DNA from: QYOJ01 sp964449285
GTDB taxonomy: Bacteria; Bacteroidota; Bacteroidia; Bacteroidales; FEN-979
Direction: 5' to 3'
Assembly (NCBI GenBank): GCA_964449285.1
Contig: CAYUZX010000008.1
Span: 1 to 64,000, forward strand
Length of the DNA stretch: 64,000 nt
The notes under the pieces were generated by a model. That model worked only from the letters and a program-made list of their open reading frames with translations, was not told the DNA's origin and did not search any database. How positions within the stretch are numbered: the stretch's first letter is position 1; every line of letters starts with the position of its first letter. Shown one piece after another: positions 9,859 to 19,284 of the stretch. Position numbers and translations under genes: made by a program.

Positions 9859-12800
9859 TTAGATTTTTCCCAGTAACCTGTTTATTTGGATCACTGTTTG
9901 ATTGAAACGATTAAGTGCGTCTAAGTACTCTAATTGCAGAGAGAATGCCTCATTCAGGGTGAAAATATACTGAAAGAGGTTAATCTCACCGGCACGGTAG
10001 CTCTTCTCGGCTGAAGAGATCATCGATAACGAAAGGGATAAACCCTTTTCATCAAAGTAGGTCAGGGTGTATTCTGCCTTCTCCAACTCCTTCTTGTAGC
10101 GATACCATTTGCTTTCGAGATGAAGTATCCCATTCTCGATCTCGTTGAATGCGATATCCCGCCTGATTTTGGCTGATTTAATTTTTCCCATCGGGACCCA
10201 GAACCATACCGGAAGTGAAATCCCATAAGTCCATCCGGTAAAAGGTTCTACGTTGTCAAGGCTCTGTGTAAACCACCCGATATTGAATGAAGGCGCCAGA
10301 CGCCATGACTCCTTCCGGAGATTAGCTTTTTCGTAAGACAGTGCAGACGCCAGATAGTTCATGGTAAGGTTATCTGTCAATCCGCCGGAAGGAAGCAGCG
10401 GTGTTTCGATCCGTTCAGGAAACGCAGAGGGCGCTATATAATCCGTATCAGAATGGATCATCGTCTTGAGTTCATTGCAGGTTGCTTCCACATCGGCCCG
10501 CAAGGATCTTACATCCAGTTCGGTCTTTGCTTTTCTTGACTCACTGATCAGAAGATCCAGATGATTCACATCACCAGCATCAAACTGCTTTGAAGTAGCA
10601 TTGTAAAAAATGCCGAAAATGCTATCCTGCTTCTCTTTCAGTCTTAGTTTGACAGTCGTGATCCACCACTCCATATAAACTGATTTTACTTCGGTGAGGA
10701 GTTCCACCTTCTGCAGTTCCGAGAGAAATGAAGTGACTTCGGTTTTTGCTCTCTGGGCTGCCACCTTTTCAACATATACCATTGGGAAATCAATCTCTTG
10801 ACTGATGACCACTTTGTAGTCTTTCAAGGCAGAATTGATCTCCCCAGTTTCAATAGCCACAGTTGGTGATGCCAGGTCGAACTCCGACATGATCAGGCTC
10901 TTCTCTGCCTTTTTCTCCAGTTCAAAGTTTTTCAATTCAATGGTGTGATGAAGTGCAATATCCACTGCCTGTGGCATTGTAAGAATTTTGGGGTCACCAC
11001 TGTTTTGCCCATTCATTGCTGAAGGTAATAGAAACAGGAGAAACAAAATTGCGGCTGGAGGCAACTTCTTCTTTGGCCATAACCGGATCCTGGTGAGAGC
11101 GCAATGAAATCCCTCCTGGAAGGTATAATACAACACCGGAAGTACGATTAGGGTAAGAAGTGAGGCTGTAAGGATGCCTCCGATTACAACCGTTGCCAGT
11201 GGTTTCTGAACTTCAGCGCCGGCAGCAGTGCTGAGAGCCATGGGGACAAAGCCAAATGCAGCTACCAGGGAGGTCATGATAACGGGGCGAAGCCTGTCTG
11301 ATGTCCCCTGCTTGATCCTCTCCCAGATGTCAGTTATCCCCTCTTTTTCCAGCTGGTTGTAATGAGATATCAGGACAATCCCGTTTAAAACGGCAATCCC
11401 GAAGAGGGCAATAAATCCCACACCGGCCGAAATGCTGAAAGGCATCCCTCTGATCAGCAATGCCCAGATGCCACCAACAGCAGCGAGGGGGATAGCAGTG
11501 AATACCATAACAGATTGTTTAAATGAGTGAAATGCAAAAAATAACATGATAAAAATCGCAGCCAAAGCAACGGGAAGAGCAATGGAAGAAGTACGTTTGG
11601 CTGTCTTCAGGTTCTCAAACTGCCCTCCGTAAGTAAAGTAGTAACCGGCAGGTAAGATCATCTGGCGGGTTAGTTCCCGGTCAACCTCATCAATAAATGA
11701 TTCCACATCCCGGTTTCTTACATTGATCCCTATCGTTGCCCGACGTTTTGTCTCCTCCCTGGAGATCAGCATCGGGCCGCTCACCTCACGGATATCCGCA
11801 ACCTGGCTGAGAAGGATCAGTTCTTCATCGGGGCGGTTTACCCGGAGGCTTCGGAGAGCATCTACATTTTTCCTGTACACTTCATCCAGCCTTACTACCA
11901 GATCAAACCGCCGCTCACCTTCAAAGACCAGTCCTGCTGTTTGACCGGCAAAAGCGGTACGAATGATGGAATTCATCTCATTGATGTTCAATCCATACTG
12001 AGCGATCTTATCGCGATTATAGGTAACCACCAGCTGAGGCAACCCAACGATCTGATCAACCTTTACATCACCTGCACCGGGGATTTTATTGATGATGGAG
12101 GCAGCCCGGTTTGCCTGGTCAAATAAGATATCGAGATCCTCTCCAAAGATCTTCACGGCGACATCTGTCTTCACTCCAGTCATCAACTCATTGAACCTCA
12201 ATTGAATAGGTTGTGAGAAATCAAAACTCGCCCCAGGTATGACAGAGAGTGAAGCTTTCATCTTGTCCACCATCGCCTCCCGGGTACTAGCGCTAACCCA
12301 CTCCTTTTTCGGCTTCATGGTAATCATCACATCGGCATCCTCAATGGCCATCGGGTCTGTTGGCACTTCAGCCGAACCAATTTTAGAGACCACATGAATG
12401 ACTTCAGGGAACTGCTGCGTAAGGATCTTCTCTACCAGCGTGGTGGTTGCAATACTCTGCGAAAGGGAAGAACCGGGAGGGAGGGTCAGCTGGCAAGCAA
12501 GGTCGCCCTCTTCCAGTGTAGGAAGAAACTCCCCTCCCATCCGGGAGAAAATCCACAGGCTAATGAGTACGATTACGGAAGCGCCCATAATGACCAGCAC
12601 CGGAAGCCGCATGGCGATATTCAGGGTCCGGTCATGCCATCGGTGCAGGTAATCCATAAGCTGCTCGGAGATATTTTTCTTAAAATGGATCCTTTTTCTG
12701 AGAAAGATGGAGGCGACCATCGGAACGTAGGTAAACGATAGGATTAGCGCACCAATTAGCGCGAAACTAACTGTCTGGGCCATCGGTTTGAACATTTTTC

Positions 12801-14208
12801 CTTCAATTCCGGTGAAGGCGAAGATAGGGACATAGACGATTAGAATAATCAACACGCCAAAGACAGCAGAGTGGCTCACGCGGCTAGTGGCTTTGAAAAT
12901 CGTGTCATCCATCTTCGGCTGGTCAAGCCGCTGCATATTAAAATGCTTCTGCAACTGATGCATGATCCCTTCCACAACGATCACAGTTCCATCCACAATC
13001 AATCCGAAGTCAATGGCTCCCAAGCTCATCAGGTTTGCTGACACGTTGAAAACCTTCATCATTGCAATGGCAAAGAGCATTGAGAGGGGAATGACCGAAG
13101 CCACGATCAACCCGGAGCGCATGTTTCCAAGCAAAAGAACCAGGACAAAAATCACGATCAATCCTCCTTCGATGAGGTTGGTAGTGACGGTGTGGATGGT
13201 TTTCCCAATCAACAGGGATCTGTCAAGATAAGGCTTGATCTCCAGTCCGGGAGGTAGTATTTTCTCCACTTTCCGGATCCGTTCCTTCACCAGGTTAGTC
13301 ACTTCGGCGCTGTTGGCTCCTTTCAGCATCAACGTAATCCCTCCAACCGCTTCACCTTTTCCATCTTTTGTCATAGCACCGAAACGAGGTGGAGAACCAA
13401 TCTTTACGATGGCTACATCCCGGATGGTGATAGGAAGGCCGTTCACCTCCTTGACTACAATCATTTCGATATCCCCGATATTTTTTACAATGCCCTCGGT
13501 GCGGATATAATAAGCCTCCTGCCGTTTTTCGATGTAACTTCCACCGGAGTTCTGGTTATTATTCTCGAGGGCATCAAAGATCTCGGGAATTGTAATGTTC
13601 ATCCCGACCAGATGCCGAGGATCTATCGCTACTTCATACTGTTTCAGCAGTCCGCCGAACGAGCTGATCTCCACAATACCCGGAATGCCAGCCAATTGCC
13701 GCTTGACGATCCAATCCTGTATGGTCCTGAGGTCATAGAGTGAGTACTGATCCTCATACCCAGGTTTTGGTTCAAGCACATACTGGTAAATCTCTCCCAG
13801 ACCCGTTGTCACAGGCATCATCTCCGGCGCCCCATAGTCGGCCGGAATTTGTTGTGTCGCCATAACGATCTGTTCGGAGACAATCTGTCTGGCACGCATC
13901 ACATCGACATCATCCTTGAAGACGATCGTGACCACAGAAAGCCCAAACCTCGAAAGAGAGCGGATTTCGGTCACATCCTGGATGTTAGCCATTGCCGCTT
14001 CAACAGGGAACGTGATGAACTGCTCCACCTCTTGAGGGGCCAGGGATGGTGAGATTGTAATCACCTGAACCTGGTTGTTGGTGATATCGGGGACAGCATC
14101 GATGGGGAGCCGGATAAAACTATAGATTCCCCAGGCAATCAGTGCAATTGTCAACAGGCCGATGACCAGTTTGTTTTTGATTGAAAAGGTGATGATTTTG
14201 TCAAGCAT
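9859..14208 (-). CDS. CzcA/CusA-type heavy-metal RND pump fused to a TolC-like outer-membrane factor
   Basis: 1449 residues. Residues 1 to about 1040 form a complete heavy-metal RND transporter. It has the N-terminal TM helix (IITFSIKNKLVIGLLTIAL), the TM4 proton-relay signature DFGLIVDGTVIVVE with D, D and E as in CzcA, and a second TM bundle with GIAVLNGIVLI. At about 1049-1066 a hydrophobic segment resembling a signal peptide (AAILFLLFLLPSAMNGQ) leads into an outer-membrane-factor domain (about 1075-1449) with coiled-coil helices. Fusions of this kind occur in Bacteroidota CzcA proteins. The internal signal-like segment would let the channel part cross the inner membrane, with or without cleavage. 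The adaptor gene follows after two bases. Substrate is a divalent or monovalent heavy metal by family; specificity is not resolved. Confidence 0.92.
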   Translation of the reverse strand: MLDKIITFSIKNKLVIGLLTIALIAWGIYSFIRLPIDAVPDITNNQVQVITISPSLAPQEVEQFITFPVEAAMANIQDVTEIRSLSRFGLSVVTIVFKDDVDVMRARQIVSEQIVMATQQIPADYGAPEMMPVTTGLGEIYQYVLEPKPGYEDQYSLYDLRTIQDWIVKRQLAGIPGIVEISSFGGLLKQYEVAIDPRHLVGMNITIPEIFDALENNNQNSGGSYIEKRQEAYYIRTEGIVKNIGDIEMIVVKEVNGLPITIRDVAIVKIGSPPRFGAMTKDGKGEAVGGITLMLKGANSAEVTNLVKERIRKVEKILPPGLEIKPYLDRSLLIGKTIHTVTTNLIEGGLIVIFVLVLLLGNMRSGLIVASVIPLSMLFAIAMMKVFNVSANLMSLGAIDFGLIVDGTVIVVEGIMHQLQKHFNMQRLDQPKMDDTIFKATSRVSHSAVFGVLIILIVYVPIFAFTGIEGKMFKPMAQTVSFALIGALILSFTYVPMVASIFLRKRIHFKKNISEQLMDYLHRWHDRTLNIAMRLPVLVIMGASVIVLISLWIFSRMGGEFLPTLEEGDLACQLTLPPGSSLSQSIATTTLVEKILTQQFPEVIHVVSKIGSAEVPTDPMAIEDADVMITMKPKKEWVSASTREAMVDKMKASLSVIPGASFDFSQPIQLRFNELMTGVKTDVAVKIFGEDLDILFDQANRAASIINKIPGAGDVKVDQIVGLPQLVVTYNRDKIAQYGLNINEMNSIIRTAFAGQTAGLVFEGERRFDLVVRLDEVYRKNVDALRSLRVNRPDEELILLSQVADIREVSGPMLISREETKRRATIGINVRNRDVESFIDEVDRELTRQMILPAGYYFTYGGQFENLKTAKRTSSIALPVALAAIFIMLFFAFHSFKQSVMVFTAIPLAAVGGIWALLIRGMPFSISAGVGFIALFGIAVLNGIVLISHYNQLEKEGITDIWERIKQGTSDRLRPVIMTSLVAAFGFVPMALSTAAGAEVQKPLATVVIGGILTASLLTLIVLPVLYYTFQEGFHCALTRIRLWPKKKLPPAAILFLLFLLPSAMNGQNSGDPKILTMPQAVDIALHHTIELKNFELEKKAEKSLIMSEFDLASPTVAIETGEINSALKDYKVVISQEIDFPMVYVEKVAAQRAKTEVTSFLSELQKVELLTEVKSVYMEWWITTVKLRLKEKQDSIFGIFYNATSKQFDAGDVNHLDLLISESRKAKTELDVRSLRADVEATCNELKTMIHSDTDYIAPSAFPERIETPLLPSGGLTDNLTMNYLASALSYEKANLRKESWRLAPSFNIGWFTQSLDNVEPFTGWTYGISLPVWFWVPMGKIKSAKIRRDIAFNEIENGILHLESKWYRYKKELEKAEYTLTYFDEKGLSLSLSMISSAEKSYRAGEINLFQYIFTLNEAFSLQLEYLDALNRFNQTVIQINRLLGKI

Positions 14209-14232
14209 ATCTGGAGAAATACGAATTCAAGT

Positions 14233-14240
14233 CAAAATTA
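14233..14240 (-). promoter_or_regulatory. Probable -7 box of the metal-efflux operon
   Basis: On the minus strand this reads TAATTTTG, a full match to TAnnTTTG, 24 bases upstream of the RND start codon. At the -33 position (14261-14264) the minus strand reads TTTT, three of four matches. No metal-regulator operator is recognisable. Confidence 0.4.
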
Positions 14241-14290
14241 GGAGAATTTTTGGGAAATGGAAAATAATGCTGGGACGGGATTGATGGGAT

Positions 14291-14316
14291 GAGCCGCAAT
14301 AAATTGCGGCTGTACA
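14291..14316. repeat. Dispersed palindrome GCCGCAATAAATTGCGGC
   Basis: An imperfect palindrome with GCCGCAAT/ATTGCGGC arms. All 26 bases occur again in inverted orientation at 28322-28347, 14 kb away. It lies between the divergent RND operon and the metallopeptidase-like gene. Confidence 0.7.
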
Positions 14317-14358
14317 CGAAATATCAATAAATTTACACCCTGAAGTTAACTCCCGACC

Positions 14359-17300
14359 TTGAAACGTATTCCACTATATCTTCTGTTTTCCATTGGCCTT
14401 GTTTTCTCTTTAAAGGCGCAATATTACTCAACAGGACAGGATCCCGCTTCGGTCAGATGGAGTCAGATCAAAACCGAATCATTCCGGATTGTCTTCCCTG
14501 AGAATTTTCTTTCCCACAGCCAGTATCTGGCCAACATTTTGGAGCTGACCACCAAATACGAAACAAAATCATTGCAGGCAAAAGTTCCACGGATGCCATT
14601 TGTACTGCACACCAGCTCAACCCTTTCAAACGGGTTGACGGTATGGGCTCCCCGTCGGATTGAATTGTACACTTGTCCGCCCCAGGATATCTACGCCGAA
14701 GAGTGGCTGGAGCAGCTGGTCTTACACGAATACCGGCATGCGGTTCAAACAAGCAAAATGAACCAGGGTTTTTCGAAAGCGCTCTACTATCTCTTTGGCG
14801 AGCAGGCAACCGGCGCTGTTTTAGGATTGTTTGTTCCCACCTGGTTCCTCGAGGGAGATGCCACGGTGATAGAGACAGCTCTTAGTAATTCGGGCCGTGG
14901 CCGCGTTGCCTCGTTTGCCGCTCCCATCAGGGCCCAGCTCCTGCAGAAAGGGATCTATTCCTACGGCCTGGCAACGATGGGATCGTACAAAACCTTTACT
15001 CCCGATGCCTATGTGCTGGGATACCAAATCGTTGCCAAGGGGCGAGAAAAATATGGGTATGAGCTGTGGGATCATACGCTGAATAACGTAGCGAAACGTC
15101 CCTTCATGGTCGTTCCTTTCAACGCCGGCATCAGGAAGAAAACGGGATTATGGAAGGCTGATCTCTACCGGGAGATCATGGAGAAGCTTGTTGTGGAGTG
15201 GCAACATCAGGAAGACAACTCCTGGCGTTCACCAATCAACCAGGTAACAACACCAAATTCAACCGATTACACCACCTGGGACCGGCCACAATTCCTTAAC
15301 GACTCGATCCTTATCGCAGCACGATGGAGCAACGAAGGCGTTCCGAAACTCCTGCTGCTCAATAAAAAAGGGCAAACGAAAAACCTTAACAGGCTGGGAG
15401 CATATCAGCCAGGGAGTCTATCTGTTTCTGAAGGTGCTGTGGTATGGGCCGAGTACCGGCCGGATATCCGTTGGGAGAACAGGAGTTATTCTGTCATCAG
15501 GAAATTGGAAATTAGAAATTCGAAATTAGGAGGACGAAGGACGAAGGACGAAGGACGAAAGAAAGTAATACAAATAACTGACTTCCGGCATCGGGCATCA
15601 GGCATCAGGCATCAGTATCTTACCAGGAAAAGCCGCTACTTCTCCCCTGCCATTTCCCCGGATGGAAGCCGGTTTCTTGCCGTGCGGATCACTGAGGAGA
15701 ACCGATCATTCATCGATATCCTTAAAACGGCTTCCGGGAAAGTCCTTAACTCTTTCCCAGCTCCTTATGGAGGTTTATTTCTGCAACCTGCCTGGTCGGC
15801 AGATGGGAACAATATCGCTTTTATTCTGCTGACACAGGAGGGGAAATCGCTTCACACTATGGATTCGCAAGGTGGTTCCATTACCTCCCTCCTTCCTCCC
15901 TCCTTCCAGGAGATTTCTGGTCCGCCTCTGTTTTTCCGGAACTACTTGCTCTTCATGGCCGACTATACAGGAATCGAAAACATCTTTGCCATCGACACCC
16001 TTACACGCCAACTCTCCCAGGTAACCTCGGCCCGGTTTCAGGCAACCAACCCGGCAATATCTCCCAACGGGAACACCATTGTATACTCCGATTACAATGC
16101 CGATGGCATGATGGTGGTAACCCGAACTGCTGATCCTTCATGGTGGATTCCTCTGGATTCAATACCTGAATTTACCTTCGCACTGGCGGAGGCGATGGCG
16201 AAGCAGGAGGATATTAACATTCAGGACAGCTTAAGAGAGAGGGACGAGGGACGAGGGACGAGGGACGAAGAAGACTCACAAACTCACAATGACACAACGA
16301 CACCTCATCGCCTCATCACTTCATCACCCCATCACTCCATCACTCCATCCCCCTCATACCCTGTTGCCAGATACCGTAAATTCTCCCATCTCTTTAACGT
16401 GCATTCCTGGGCGCCGGTATCCATTGATGCCAATAATCTCACGCTGAAGCCAGGAGTGTCGGTACTTTCCCAGAACCTGCTGAGCACTGCTTTTGCCGGA
16501 GCCGGATATAAATATGACCTGAACGAACGGACCGGCAAGTTCTACCTCAATCTCTCCTACCAGGGATGGTTTCCGGTGATCGATGTGAACTACTCCTATG
16601 GCAAGCGGGCGGGGATNNNNNNNNNNNNNNNNNNNNNNNNNNNNNNNNNNNNNNNNNNNNNNNNNNNNNNNNNNNNNNNNNNNNNNNNNNNNNNNNNNNN
16701 NNNNNNNNNNNNNNNNAGGGATGGTTTCCGGTGATCGATGTGAACTACTCCTATGGCAAGCGGGCGGGGATGGGAAGGTATTCCAATACGGGTGAGACAT
16801 TCCGTTATACCTGGAACGAAAGCGACCTCCAGGCGACAGTCAGTGTTCCGCTGAATCTCTCCCGCGGAATCTGGTACCGGAAAATCCAACCATCTGTCGG
16901 AACCTCCTGGATCTATGTGATCCATGACAAGAATACGCCGGAGCAATTCACAAAAGGGTCGATCAATACTCTTAATTACCGGTTATACATGTACAATTAC
17001 ATCCGGTCCAATTACCAGGACATGTTTCCGAAATGGGGACAGAACTTCGACATCAATTTACGTCACACACCCTTTACCGGAAATGACATGGGCTCGGTGT
17101 TCGGCATCTCCGGCAACCTCTATTTCCCGGGAATCTTCCGTCATCACGGGATCCGTATCTATGGCGGATATCAGCGGAGATGGGACAACCTGGTTTATGG
17201 GTACCAGTTTGCCAATCAAATCTCTCTGCCCCGCGGGACCGAAGCCATCTATCCCGAAAAACTGGTCTCTGTTTCGGCGAATTACAAATTCCCTTTTCTC

Positions 17301-17543
17301 AGGTTAGACGCCAGCCTGGGTTCTGTTCTCTATATCAAACGGTTCAAACTAAATCTCTTCTATGATTGGGCCCATGGCTGGGAGCCTCTTGAGGATACAT
17401 TCCTGAAGTCGACTGGCTTTGAACTCACCTCCGAACTGCACATTCTGCGGTTTGTGGCTCCGTTTGAATTGGGGGTGCAGGGCGTTTACCTGCCCGATGA
17501 AAACCGATGGGTATGGCGGTTTTTGTGGGGAATCAGCTTCTGA
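14359..17543 (+). CDS. Exported gluzincin-like/beta-propeller/outer-membrane-barrel protein (split by scaffold gap)
   Basis: TTG start: an in-frame TAA lies 12 bases upstream and a signal peptide (MKRIPLYLLFSIGLVF) begins here. The N-terminal third carries HEYRH (123-127) and WFLEGDA with Glu165, the layout of a gluzincin zinc site (peptidase MA-like). The middle looks like a TolB/WD40-like propeller (FSPAISPDGSRFLAV, AISPNGNTIVYSDYNADG). The C-terminus is aromatic-rich and ends WRFLWGISF, as in an outer-membrane barrel. A 100-N gap at 16617-16716 is flanked by an identical 55-base sequence (16562-16616 and 16717-16771). Removing 155 bases restores one frame of 1009 codons, so the gene is probably intact in the organism. 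Residues about 382-419 and 629-665 are encoded by 7-mer/8-mer repeat clusters. Function unknown. Confidence 0.8.
15501..15614 (+). repeat. Microrepeat cluster inside a coding region (AAATTAG, GGACGAA, GGCATCA)
   Basis: Contains AAATTAG-like units at 15503-15530, four GGACGAA heptamers at 15532-15559 and four GGCAT(C/A)-type heptamers at 15587-15614. It is translated in frame as a charged, low-complexity insert of the propeller region. The same units occur between genes elsewhere in the window. Confidence 0.85.
16242..16351 (+). repeat. Microrepeat cluster inside a coding region (GGACGAG 7-mers, CCATCACT 8-mers)
   Basis: Four GGACGAG/A heptamers (16242-16269) are followed by CTCACAA-like units and six octamers of the CTCATCAC/TCCATCAC type (16304-16351). 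It encodes a linker rich in D, E, R and then T, H, S, P between the propeller and barrel portions. Confidence 0.85.
16562..16771. other. Scaffold gap of 100 N with identical 55-base flanks
   Basis: Bases 16617-16716 are N. The 55 bases before (16562-16616) and after (16717-16771) are identical. That is what results when two overlapping contigs are joined with a fixed 100-N spacer instead of being merged. Deleting one flank plus the Ns (155 bases) restores the reading frame. Confidence 0.9.
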
Positions 17544-17561
17544 TTTACGAATGAAGTTCTC

Positions 17562-17596
17562 GATGCCGGATACCTGATGCCAGATGCCAGATACCG
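17562..17596. repeat. Microrepeat cluster, five GATGCCG-type 7-mers
   Basis: Five consecutive heptamers (GATGCCG, GATACCT, GATGCCA, GATGCCA, GATACCG) lie just after the stop of the plus-strand gene. The rest of the 140-base convergent gap (17597-17683) holds further degenerate CTTGTCCTT- and GACTTCT-like units and no gene. Confidence 0.8.
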
Positions 17597-17683
17597 GAGA
17601 GCAAAGGATCGTTGGCAGTCTTCTTCCCTTGTCCTTCTACCTACGTCCTTCCAGTTCCGACTTCTAACCTCTGACTTCTTACT

Positions 17684-19069
17684 TTATTTATGAAATTTCC
17701 GGATAAAATCCTCTACCTCCGGCACGCCGCCCTGGTAGATGAGGTAGCCGTTGTAGGGTTCGCGGGGAGTGATCTCATCGTTAATGGGGGTGAGCATGAT
17801 CTCTTTCACCTTCGCCAGATCGCTGGTCTGGCCCAATGCCCATCCAAGTTTGATGTAGGCGACTTCTGGCAACATGTTTTCGGCTGGAATAACTCCTTTG
17901 GCCATCAGGTCGCGGCCAGTATCGTAAACAAACATGTGGACATATCCCCACAGGGTTTGTACTGTCATGTAAACAGCAACTCCCTTTTCTGCAGCCCTGA
18001 CGATAGCCGGGTAGAGCGGTTTGTTCACGTGACCGAGTCCGGTTCCAATGATGATGATCCCTTTGTATCCATTGTCCACCATCGAATCGATCATGTCGGG
18101 CTGCATGTTCGTATAGTAATAGATCATCCCCACCTTCTCTTCGAAATAGGGAAGGATGGTAACATTCTTGTCGGTACGGCGTCGTTTGTAATCCTGCTTG
18201 ATTGGGAATACGCCCTCCCGGGTTACCGTTGCCAGTGGAGTGTCTCCGATTGTACGAAAAGTAGAACGGTAAGACGAATGCATCTTCCTTACACGTGTTC
18301 CACGGTGGAGGAATCCGTATTCATCCGAGGTAGGACCGAACATGCAGACCATTGTCTCGGCAATGTCGCCATGACCAGCTGCCGTGGCGGCATGCATCAG
18401 GTTCAACGCGGCATCGGAGCTGGGACGGTCGGAAGAGCGCTGCGAGCCAACGATCACGATTGGGATGGGTGAATTCTGGACCATGAATGTGAGGGCAGCC
18501 GAAGTATAGTGCATGGTATCGGTGCCATGACCGATGATGATTCCCTGGGTCCCCTTCTCAATTTCTTTACCAATAGCTATTGCGAGTTCTTTGTATTGTG
18601 CCGGACCCATGTTTTCGCTGAAAACACCAAAAAGTTTCTCGGTAGTGAGGTTGCAGATATCGGCCAGTTCGGGCACAGCACCGTACAACTCTCCTGGCGA
18701 AAAGGCGGGGATTACAGCTCCGGTGCGATAATCCAGCCGGGAGGCGATGGTCCCGCCGGTTCCCAGCAACTTCACATTTGGCTTATCCTTCGAATAGGGA
18801 AACTCTTTCTCGGGAATCTTGTAATTGGCTTTTTTATACCCAAGTTCTTCTATGCCTGTGATGGTGTCGACATCCACTCCGATGTTGTAGCCCGTAAAGA
18901 ACTTCATCACGATATGATTTTCGTCCGTGTTCTCAGCCCGGGGAAGAATCGTCCCCTCAAACACCCCTCGTGTCGTATCTACCTTCACTTTCGCCCACAC
19001 CCTGGCGTTGAATTTTTTCAGTGTTTCGAGTGCCTTGCCTTTGTAGCCCTGGAAATTGTCGTCGCTCAT
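17684..19069 (-). CDS. gatD: Glutamyl-tRNA(Gln) amidotransferase subunit D, archaeal type
   Basis: GatD is the amidase subunit of the GatDE enzyme. It releases ammonia from glutamine or asparagine for conversion of Glu-tRNA(Gln) to Gln-tRNA(Gln) in the cytoplasm. 461 residues: a small N-terminal GatD domain (about 10-80, FNARVWAKVKVDTTRGVFEG) followed by an L-asparaginase-like amidase. The catalytic set is complete: Thr107 in GTGGTIAS, Thr183-Asp184 in GHGTDTMHYTS and Lys262 in RVRKMH. The spacing matches archaeal GatD (T101, T177, D178, K254 in Methanothermobacter). The N-terminal domain and its position next to gatE separate it from a plain asparaginase. It lies 215 bases downstream of gatE on the same strand. 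GatDE is normally confined to Archaea, so transfer is the likely origin. Confidence 0.93.
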   Translation of the reverse strand: MSDDNFQGYKGKALETLKKFNARVWAKVKVDTTRGVFEGTILPRAENTDENHIVMKFFTGYNIGVDVDTITGIEELGYKKANYKIPEKEFPYSKDKPNVKLLGTGGTIASRLDYRTGAVIPAFSPGELYGAVPELADICNLTTEKLFGVFSENMGPAQYKELAIAIGKEIEKGTQGIIIGHGTDTMHYTSAALTFMVQNSPIPIVIVGSQRSSDRPSSDAALNLMHAATAAGHGDIAETMVCMFGPTSDEYGFLHRGTRVRKMHSSYRSTFRTIGDTPLATVTREGVFPIKQDYKRRRTDKNVTILPYFEEKVGMIYYYTNMQPDMIDSMVDNGYKGIIIIGTGLGHVNKPLYPAIVRAAEKGVAVYMTVQTLWGYVHMFVYDTGRDLMAKGVIPAENMLPEVAYIKLGWALGQTSDLAKVKEIMLTPINDEITPREPYNGYLIYQGGVPEVEDFIRKFHK

Positions 19070-19102
19070 AATTGATCTCTATATTTTATCAGTTTGATCC
19101 TG

Positions 19103-19154
19103 GATGCCGGATGCCAGATACCGGAATCTATTGTCCGCTTGTCCGCCTGTCCGC
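19103..19154. repeat. Microrepeat clusters, GATGCCG 7-mers and TTGTCCGC 8-mers
   Basis: Three GATGCCG-type heptamers at 19103-19123 and three TTGTCCGC/CTGTCCGC octamers at 19131-19154. They sit in the gatE-gatD spacer immediately beside the palindromic repeat that follows. Confidence 0.8.
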
Positions 19155-19158
19155 CTGT

Positions 19159-19283
19159 TAACCCCTAAATCCCCTGAAGGGGACTTGCTCCTCCCTTTGG
19201 GAGGGAATTTTCTGCAAAGCAGAGTAAGCCCCCTTTAGGGGGTTTGGGGGTCATTAAGCCCCCCCCTTAGGGGGTTTAAGGGT
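19159..19283. repeat. CCCCTAAAGGGG-type palindromic repeats downstream of gatE
   Basis: Three G/C-rich inverted repeats (cores CCCCTGAAGGGG, GCCCCCTTTAGGGGG and CCCCTTAGGGGG) fill the spacer up to two bases before the gatE stop codon. Bases 19225-19252 are a near-identical inverted copy of 28772-28799. They could act as transcription attenuators between gatE and gatD, or be REP-like mobile palindromes. Confidence 0.75.
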
Positions 19284-19284
19284 A

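Noticed and set aside
16562..16771. True tandem duplication or frameshift in the gene
   Set aside because: The copies flank exactly 100 N, the spacer length used by scaffolders, and a clean frame returns when one copy and the Ns are removed.
17690..18472. Open frame of 260 codons opposite gatD
   Set aside because: It is a mirror frame of a highly conserved gene, with no signal, motif or start context of its own. The same holds for the long frames opposite the A2M, gatE and RND genes.
17684..19069. Plain L-asparaginase
   Set aside because: The N-terminal GatD domain, residue spacing and the adjacent gatE gene identify it as GatD.
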